Assembly: GCF_000759025.1 (NCBI RefSeq)
Contig: NZ_JPOS01000018.1
Span: forward strand, 124,001 to 188,000
Source of the DNA: Phaeodactylibacter xiamenensis
GTDB taxonomy: Bacteria; Bacteroidota; Bacteroidia; Chitinophagales; Saprospiraceae
DNA: 64,000 nt
Reading direction: 5' to 3'
Both the position numbers and the translations under genes were made by a program. The stretch's first letter is position 1; the number at the start of each line of letters is the position of its first letter. This document shows positions 58,465 to 64,000 of this stretch, one piece after another. The notes beneath the pieces are model-generated. The model had not been told where the DNA came from, searched no databases, and saw nothing but the letters and a program-made list of their open reading frames with translations.

Positions 58465-61400
58465 ATGACAAATACGCCGAAACGCCGAACGCTTCACAGA
58501 CACCCATCCTACTTTGGGGCCTTTCTGAATATCGCACGTCACAATGCATTTATGATCATGGAGCATTTGTCTACCAAATATGATATGGAGGACAAAAACA
58601 CCCTGGATGAAGCTCAGCTCCCAAATGCCAAACTATTTGGCTGCCTGAAGAAAAGATATGGCAAGCCAGATGTTACAGAAGGTGTCTCGCGCGACTTAAG
58701 AAGATACTTCCCATTCCTTAATTACCCTCTATTCCTACACCTAGAAAAGCAGCAAAACGCGGAACAGGCTGCTACCTATGACATCAATCCTGAAGATATA
58801 GAGTTTACGCTTAAAGGCTTTTTCAGGTTGCTCAACCAAATGCGTAACAACTACTCGCATTACATTTCTAACACAGACTACGGTAAGTTTGACAAGCTCC
58901 CCGTACAAGATATTTACGAAGCCGCTATTTTCAGGCTCCTCGATAGGGGAAAACACACTAAAAGGTTTGACGTCTTTGAAAGTAAGCATACAAGGCACCT
59001 TGAAAGCAACAATAGTGAGTATAGGCCCAGAAGCCTTGCAAACTCTCCAGATCATGAAAACACGGTTGCTTTTGTCACCTGTCTCTTCCTGGAACGCAAA
59101 TACGCCTTTCCTTTTCTGAGCAGACTGGATTGTTTTAGAAGTACTAATGATGCAGCAGAAGGAGATCCCCTAATCCGGAAAGCAAGCCATGAGTGCTATA
59201 CTATGTTTTGTTGCCGGCTTCCACAACCGAAACTGGAAAGCAGTGATATTCTGCTAGACATGGTCAATGAACTTGGGCGGTGCCCGAGTGCTTTGTACAA
59301 CTTGTTGTCAGAAGAAGATCAAGCACGCTTTCACATCAAGCGAGAGGAGATAACCGGTTTTGAAGAAGACCCTGACGAAGAGCTCGAACAAGAGATTGTA
59401 TTAAAACGGCACAGTGACCGTTTCCCTTACTTTGCACTTCGCTATTTTGATGATACAGAGGCTTTTCAAACCTTACGGTTTGATGTATACCTGGGCAGGT
59501 GGAGGACCAAACCGGTTTATAAGAAACGGATCTATGGTCAAGAGCGGGATAGAGTGCTTACCCAATCTATCCGAACCTTTACAAGACTAAGCCGGCTTCT
59601 TCCTATCTACGAAAACGTAAAGCATGATGCTGTCCGACAGAATGAAGAGGATGGCAAATTGGTAAACCCCGATGTAACATCCCAGTTTCACAAAAGCTGG
59701 ATCCAAATAGAAAGTGATGATCGTGCTTTCCTCTCAGACAGAATTGAGCACTTTTCGCCTCATTATAATTTCGGAGATCAGGTCATCGGTTTGAAGTTTA
59801 TCAATCCTGATCGGTATGCCGCTATTCAAAATGTATTTCCAAAGCTACCAGGAGAGGAGAAGAAAGATAAAGATGCAAAACTCGTTAATGAAACAGCAGA
59901 TGCAATAATTAGCACCCATGAGATCCGTAGCTTGTTTTTATACCACTACCTAAGTAAAAAGCCTATTTCAGCAGGGGACGAGAGAAGGTTTATTCAGGTA
60001 GATACGGAGACTTTTATAAAGCAGTATATAGATACGATCAAACTGTTTTTTGAAGATATCAAATCAGGCGAACTACAACCTATTGCCGATCCGCCCAACT
60101 ACCAAAAGAATGAACCCTTACCCTATGTGCGCGGAGATAAAGAGAAGACCCAGGAAGAGCGGGCTCAGTATCGAGAGCGGCAGAAGGAAATTAAAGAAAG
60201 AAGGAAAGAACTTAATACGCTGCTTCAGAATAGGTATGGCCTGTCTATTCAGTACATTCCCAGCCGGCTTAGAGAATACTTGTTGGGTTATAAAAAGGTC
60301 CCCTATGAAAAGCTAGCGCTTCAGAAACTTAGAGCGCAGCGTAAGGAAGTCAAAAAGAGGATCAAGGATATCGAAAAAATGCGCACCCCCAGAGTAGGTG
60401 AACAGGCAACCTGGCTCGCAGAGGATATCGTTTTTTTGACTCCGCCAAAGATGCACACGCCTGAAAGGAAAACTACCAAACACCCACAGAAGCTCAATAA
60501 TGATCAGTTCCGGATCATGCAATCTTCCCTGGCGTACTTTTCCGTAAATAAGAAAGCAATTAAAAAGTTCTTTCAGAAGGAGACGGGGATCGGTCTGTCA
60601 AATAGAGAAACAAGCCATCCGTTTCTGTATAGGATCGACGTTGGGAGGTGCAGGGGTATTTTAGACTTCTACACGGGCTACCTGAAATACAAAATGGACT
60701 GGCTAGATGATGCAATCAAAAAAGTTGATAATCGTAAACATGGCAAGAAGGAGGCTAAAAAGTATGAAAAATATCTACCCTCATCCATTCAGCATAAGAC
60801 TCCTCTTGAATTAGACTACACCCGCCTGCCTGTTTATCTACCAAGAGGCTTATTTAAAAAGGCAATTGTCAAAGCGTTAGCTGCACATGCCGATTTCCAG
60901 GTCGAACCAGAGGAAGACAATGTAATTTTCTGTCTGGACCAGCTCTTGGATGGCGATACCCAAGATTTCTATAATTGGCAACGGTACTATCGCTCTGCGC
61001 TAACGGAAAAAGAAACTGATAACCAGCTTGTCCTCGCCCATCCCTACGCAGAGCAAATATTAGGTACAATTAAGACACTGGAAGGTAAGCAGAAGAACAA
61101 TAAGCTTGGGAACAAGGCGAAACAAAAAATCAAGGATGAACTTATAGATCTAAAAAGAGCAAAACGGAGGTTACTAGACCGGGAACAATACCTACGGGCT
61201 GTACAAGCCGAAGATCGTGCACTATGGCTAATGATACAAGAGCGGCAAAAGCAGAAAGCTGAACATGAGGAAATCGCCTTTGATCAGCTCGACCTTAAAA
61301 ACATCACTAAAATCCTAACAGAGTCTATTGATGCCCGACTCAGAATACCGGATACCAAAGTAGATATTACGGATAAGCTTCCGCTCCGTAGATATGGAGA

Positions 61401-61860
61401 TCTGCGCCGTGTAGCTAAAGATCGCAGACTGGTCAATCTCGCCTCTTACTACCATGTTGCAGGTTTATCCGAAATCCCCTATGATCTTGTGAAGAAAGAA
61501 CTGGAAGAGTACGATCGCCGTAGAGTGGCCTTTTTTGAGCACGTTTATCAGTTTGAAAAAGAAGTATATGACCGCTATGCCGCAGAACTTAGAAACGAAA
61601 ATCCGAAAGGTGAGAGTACTTACTTCAGTCATTGGGAGTACGTAGCTGTTGCGGTAAAGCACTCTGCTGATACTCATTTTAATGAACTCTTCAAAGAGAA
61701 AGTTATGCAATTGCGTAACAAGTTCCACCACAATGAATTCCCCTATTTCGACTGGTTATTGCCAGAGGTAGAAAAGGCGAGTGCCGCTCTATACGCGGAT
61801 AGAGTCTTTGATGTGGCAGAGGGCTACTACCAGAAAATGCGTAAATTAATGCGACAGTAA
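58465..61860 (+). CDS. cas13b: CRISPR-associated RNA-guided ribonuclease Cas13b (type VI-B effector)
   Basis: 1,131 residues, normal Cas13b size. It is a single-protein effector that processes its own pre-crRNA and, once bound to matching RNA, cuts RNA with a composite HEPN site. Both HEPN motifs are present near the two ends, as is specific to Cas13b: 'QMRNNYSHYISN' (R127-N-x3-H132) and 'LRNKFHHNEFPYFDW' (R1084-N-x3-H1089). The N-terminus 'HPSYFGAFLNIARHNAFMIMEHL' (pattern) is the family's opening. The centre is Lys/Arg/Glu-rich, with long charged helices (e.g. residues ~555-640 and ~865-920) suited to crRNA binding. Located 411 bases right of array 2; 13 bases before the accessory gene. AT-richer than the core genome. 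Confidence 0.97.
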   Translation: MTNTPKRRTLHRHPSYFGAFLNIARHNAFMIMEHLSTKYDMEDKNTLDEAQLPNAKLFGCLKKRYGKPDVTEGVSRDLRRYFPFLNYPLFLHLEKQQNAEQAATYDINPEDIEFTLKGFFRLLNQMRNNYSHYISNTDYGKFDKLPVQDIYEAAIFRLLDRGKHTKRFDVFESKHTRHLESNNSEYRPRSLANSPDHENTVAFVTCLFLERKYAFPFLSRLDCFRSTNDAAEGDPLIRKASHECYTMFCCRLPQPKLESSDILLDMVNELGRCPSALYNLLSEEDQARFHIKREEITGFEEDPDEELEQEIVLKRHSDRFPYFALRYFDDTEAFQTLRFDVYLGRWRTKPVYKKRIYGQERDRVLTQSIRTFTRLSRLLPIYENVKHDAVRQNEEDGKLVNPDVTSQFHKSWIQIESDDRAFLSDRIEHFSPHYNFGDQVIGLKFINPDRYAAIQNVFPKLPGEEKKDKDAKLVNETADAIISTHEIRSLFLYHYLSKKPISAGDERRFIQVDTETFIKQYIDTIKLFFEDIKSGELQPIADPPNYQKNEPLPYVRGDKEKTQEERAQYRERQKEIKERRKELNTLLQNRYGLSIQYIPSRLREYLLGYKKVPYEKLALQKLRAQRKEVKKRIKDIEKMRTPRVGEQATWLAEDIVFLTPPKMHTPERKTTKHPQKLNNDQFRIMQSSLAYFSVNKKAIKKFFQKETGIGLSNRETSHPFLYRIDVGRCRGILDFYTGYLKYKMDWLDDAIKKVDNRKHGKKEAKKYEKYLPSSIQHKTPLELDYTRLPVYLPRGLFKKAIVKALAAHADFQVEPEEDNVIFCLDQLLDGDTQDFYNWQRYYRSALTEKETDNQLVLAHPYAEQILGTIKTLEGKQKNNKLGNKAKQKIKDELIDLKRAKRRLLDREQYLRAVQAEDRALWLMIQERQKQKAEHEEIAFDQLDLKNITKILTESIDARLRIPDTKVDITDKLPLRRYGDLRRVAKDRRLVNLASYYHVAGLSEIPYDLVKKELEEYDRRRVAFFEHVYQFEKEVYDRYAAELRNENPKGESTYFSHWEYVAVAVKHSADTHFNELFKEKVMQLRNKFHHNEFPYFDWLLPEVEKASAALYADRVFDVAEGYYQKMRKLMRQ

Positions 61861-61873
61861 AAACAGAACGATC

Positions 61874-62509
61874 ATGGATGAAGGGACGCTTTTGATAAAC
61901 ATTTTGACCGGCCCCGCAAAAGACAAACCGCTATGGTTTGAATTCATAGGCATCGGTGTGACTATCAGTTTAGCAGCTTGGGGCTATTTGCGTGCTTTTG
62001 GGGCTTGGGAAAAACAGAAAAAGCGAGAATTAGAGCTTCAGCACAAACAGAGAAAGCTTGAAATCAAGCTCCAATTTGAGAAGCAGCGGTATGAACATGA
62101 ATTGAAAGCGGCAGAGGGGGTATGGCCTTTGCTAGCCTACTTTTCTTTGTGGGAAAATGACAAGAGCGTATTTGTAAAGCGTGGAGACCATTGGTACTTT
62201 CGCCAAGAGCAGGGGCGCGAATACATTTTAGCGCTTTCTGAAAACTTCTTCAATAAAGGGTATGGTGTTTTTATGCCTGGCCCTGCCAAGGAAAACCTCT
62301 ATCATTTCCGTGGTATGATCTACAAACTCCTTCAGGATTCCAAATCTAATGGCAATGATAATAATGAAGTTCTTCTTAAGAACCAAAGCATGGTTCAAAA
62401 GAAGGACAAACAGGCAGCCCCCAATAAGAAAAGTGTAGAGCAACTTAAAGATGAGATCAATGCCAGTCTTAGGAATATGCTGCAAAAGTCAGAGATTGAT
62501 CTGGATTAG
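61874..62509 (+). CDS. Membrane-anchored coiled-coil protein, candidate Csx28-type accessory of Cas13b
   Basis: 211 residues, starting 13 bases after the cas13b stop, so surely co-transcribed. One membrane helix at ~21-39 ('WFEFIGIGVTISLAAWGYL'), a basic/acidic coiled coil at ~45-80, a mixed domain at ~83-157 ('HWYFRQEQGREYILALSENF', 'NKGYGVFMPG', 'YHFRGMIYKLL') and a charged tail. Type VI-B2 loci carry Csx28, a ~180-residue protein with one N-terminal helix and a divergent HEPN-like part that enhances Cas13b immunity; size, topology and position agree. I see no convincing R-x4-6-H in the C-terminal domain (only RELELQH, R51-H57, in the coiled coil). Homology is inferred from arrangement, not alignment. 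Confidence 0.5.
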   Translation: MDEGTLLINILTGPAKDKPLWFEFIGIGVTISLAAWGYLRAFGAWEKQKKRELELQHKQRKLEIKLQFEKQRYEHELKAAEGVWPLLAYFSLWENDKSVFVKRGDHWYFRQEQGREYILALSENFFNKGYGVFMPGPAKENLYHFRGMIYKLLQDSKSNGNDNNEVLLKNQSMVQKKDKQAAPNKKSVEQLKDEINASLRNMLQKSEIDLD

Positions 62510-62582
62510 TTAGTAGAGAATAAAAACCTATACTGTACATCTTCAATGGTCTTTATCCCTCTTAGATAAAAACCCAACCCAA

Positions 62583-63194
62583 ATGAAACTACCCATCCTG
62601 GCAATTGCGACCCTTCTATTCGCCCTTCCAGCCTTTGCCCAATCCCCGTATGATTTCGACAGCGAGCTTTCTGACATCGCCCGGTCCTTCAGAAATGATA
62701 TCATGGATGAGTATCAGTGTCAGCGGCTGAAAGGAGATGCCGGGGATCTCGCTAACGAAATTGAAGACGCAATAGAGGAAGACGACGAGTATTCCGATGC
62801 CGAGATGCGTCAACTCGGACAGCTAAAGAAGGAAGCAAAAGCCTTGGAACAGTTCATTGCAGCCGTAGGGAATTGTGCAAACTACCTTCCAAGTATATCG
62901 GAATTCCATTTAGCGAATCAAAGAGTAAGGGCTGATGTTTCGTATGTGTCCAAAGACCAGTACTGTGTAGATTTTGTGGTGGCTGGGATCGGCAACTATG
63001 TGGCGTACCTGGCAGTCAATAGCTCCCCTAATAATTATACCGTTTCCTACAAATGGAAAGCACCAGGTGGAATGGACAGTGGAAATGGTACTATGGGGCT
63101 TCCAAAGTCCAGCGTGAGGCACATATATAACAATAGAGAGGAGGTCAATAAAACCCGGATTTCTGTTTATGGGGTGAGTTGCAAGGAATTTTAG
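62583..63194 (+). CDS. Secreted protein of unknown function
   Basis: 203 residues. A clear signal peptide 'LPILAIATLLFALPAFAQ' is cut near residue 20. The first half of the mature chain is acidic and helical ('NEIEDAIEEDDEYSDAEMRQ'), the second half beta-rich ('AYLAVNSSPNNYTVSYKWKA'). Four cysteines ('YQCQR', 'GNCAN', 'QYCVD', 'VSCKEF') may form disulphides. No lipobox. I do not recognise a family. It follows the Csx28-like gene by 73 bases on the same strand; periplasmic location makes a direct CRISPR role unlikely. Confidence 0.6.
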   Translation: MKLPILAIATLLFALPAFAQSPYDFDSELSDIARSFRNDIMDEYQCQRLKGDAGDLANEIEDAIEEDDEYSDAEMRQLGQLKKEAKALEQFIAAVGNCANYLPSISEFHLANQRVRADVSYVSKDQYCVDFVVAGIGNYVAYLAVNSSPNNYTVSYKWKAPGGMDSGNGTMGLPKSSVRHIYNNREEVNKTRISVYGVSCKEF

Positions 63195-63251
63195 TGACCC
63201 TACTTCTTTTTATCTATTGATCCACCACCGAACAAGACCCGATGTACTGCA

Positions 63252-63800
63252 ATGGGTGATTTTAACTTCAAAAGCCGCGATCAGATTGAAGCCCTGCTTA
63301 AGGATGCTTACAGCACGACTACGACCCAGGGCCTGCTGAGTATGATTGAGAGCATAAAGCAGGAAAGGGATCCTTTCTTTTTAACCTTGGCTGAGCTGGA
63401 TCAGATTTTCCGCTGGAAGCTAAGAGGGCAGTATGGCCGGCAACAAAGCCAACGGTCTCTCATCACAAACGAGAATGCAAGGTTAATTACCCAAACGACT
63501 TTCAGCTTTACCAATGCAAGCGAGAGTCTTGAAATAAAATCCAAAATACTCATCCTTACTGTTCTACCTGGAGTGGGCGTTCCAGTCGCCTCTGCAATTT
63601 TGGCTATGGTATTTCCGGAGTCCTATGGTGTAATAGATACCAGGAACTGGAAGGTATTATATGGAGAGGACAAGAACTACTTTACCCACAACGACTATAT
63701 TTTATACCTAACCGACCTTAGGGCGCTCGCCCATAAATGGAGCTTTACTGTACAGCAGATAGATTTAGCGCTTTGGAAATATTATGAGATTTTGTCATAA
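63252..63800 (+). CDS. Helix-hairpin-helix (HhH-GPD-like) protein
   Basis: 182 residues, cytoplasmic. Residues ~102-130 read 'TVLPGVGVPVASAILAMV' followed by 'PESYGVIDTRNWKVLYG'. The L-P-G-V-G hairpin followed some 20 residues later by an Asp (D129) is the arrangement in HhH-GPD DNA glycosylases such as MutY, Nth and Ogg, where that Asp is catalytic. The N-terminal part 'LDQIFRWKLRGQYGRQ' is also seen in uncharacterised relatives. The C-terminal 'QIDLALWKYYEIL' ends the domain. No Fe-S cysteines. Glycosylase, nuclease or simple DNA-binding roles are all open. Confidence 0.6.
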   Translation: MGDFNFKSRDQIEALLKDAYSTTTTQGLLSMIESIKQERDPFFLTLAELDQIFRWKLRGQYGRQQSQRSLITNENARLITQTTFSFTNASESLEIKSKILILTVLPGVGVPVASAILAMVFPESYGVIDTRNWKVLYGEDKNYFTHNDYILYLTDLRALAHKWSFTVQQIDLALWKYYEILS

Positions 63801-64000
63801 TTGAGTCTAGTAAGATTGGCACCTCCGGCTTGGAGCGATTATCCGGTTCATAAGTTGAATGTGGAAACCATACTAAGCTCAAGCCGATTGTTTGAACCTG
63901 ACAGCTTCCAAAAGCTTTCTTTTTTACCCTGATCACTGCCATAATTCCTGCAGACTATCTTCCTATTGAGCGGGCTATCAATGCGGCAGATACAGACTTT
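63801..64000. other. Right edge: no gene supported
   Basis: 200 bases to the window end. A short leftward frame (63745-63942) overlaps the end of the HhH gene and looks like chance. A gene may begin or end just outside. Confidence 0.3.

Noticed and set aside
1-64000. tRNA, rRNA or insertion-sequence genes
   Set aside because: I looked for T-loop consensus, transposase motifs and terminal repeats; the only T-arm-like match is inside a CRISPR spacer and no transposase frame was seen.

Overview
The window comes from a member of the Bacteroidota, most likely a marine, gliding, Saprospiria/Lewinellaceae-type bacterium. The evidence is a type IX secretion (T9SS) type A sorting tail at the left edge, a 1,989-residue PKD-repeat protein ending in a gliding-associated type B sorting domain, and lineage-typical families (DUF5686 with a carboxypeptidase-regulatory domain, DUF3127, DUF6090, rhomboid-DUF6576). 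Most of the window is GC-rich housekeeping DNA. About 21.9-23.85 kb is clearly AT-rich and about 56.1-63.8 kb is moderately so; both look acquired. The genus cannot be fixed from sequence alone; Phaeodactylibacter-like is a guess.

Layout. 0-5 kb: T9SS cargo end, an aconitase, a PIN-type toxin/UPF0175 antitoxin pair and a GH3-like adenylating enzyme. 5-13 kb: a lipoprotein, YjbQ, then a leftward efflux cluster (marR-like, periplasmic adaptor, RND pump, GtrA, TolC) with two near-identical operator-like palindromes flanking the regulator gene. 13-14.6 kb: a small anchored HMA-like protein, a lipoprotein-type truncated haemoglobin and a muconolactone-isomerase-like protein. 14.7-21.9 kb: the RDD / SpoIIM / DUF4129 / DUF4350 / MoxR / DUF58 membrane-stress cluster. 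21.9-23.85 kb: toxin-antitoxin island. 23.9-36.8 kb: hemB-yidD, an SLC13 transporter with RCK_C-like domains, then a leftward block of a protein-acetyltransferase-like acyl-CoA synthetase, a histone-deacetylase-like enzyme, a glutamate-cysteine-ligase/CBS fusion, a universal stress protein and an outer-membrane DUF5686 protein. 37-48.4 kb: mutL, two tandem rhomboids, an EEP phosphatase/nuclease and the giant T9SS protein. 48.4-53.8 kb: DUF3127, an orphan XisI, rsmG, a pseudouridine synthase, two polyprenyl-sugar glycosyltransferases and a MaoC hydratase.

The standout is 56.1-62.5 kb, a type VI-B RNA-targeting CRISPR system. It has a 1,131-residue Cas13b with both HEPN motifs intact (R127-H132 and R1084-H1089), a downstream one-helix coiled-coil membrane protein that may be a Csx28-type partner, and two CRISPR arrays. 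The small left array (4 repeats) reads rightward and ends in a strong intrinsic terminator; the large right array (16 repeats) reads leftward from beside cas13b. The two 36-nt repeats are distinct (26/36 identical when both are read in crRNA direction), and 6 of the 10 differences form three compensatory base-pair swaps in the predicted repeat hairpin. So this looks like one effector serving two convergent arrays with structurally conserved but sequence-diverged repeats. A duplicated spacer in the large array resembles a tRNA T-arm in the orientation its crRNA would target. No cas1 or cas2 is seen in the window.
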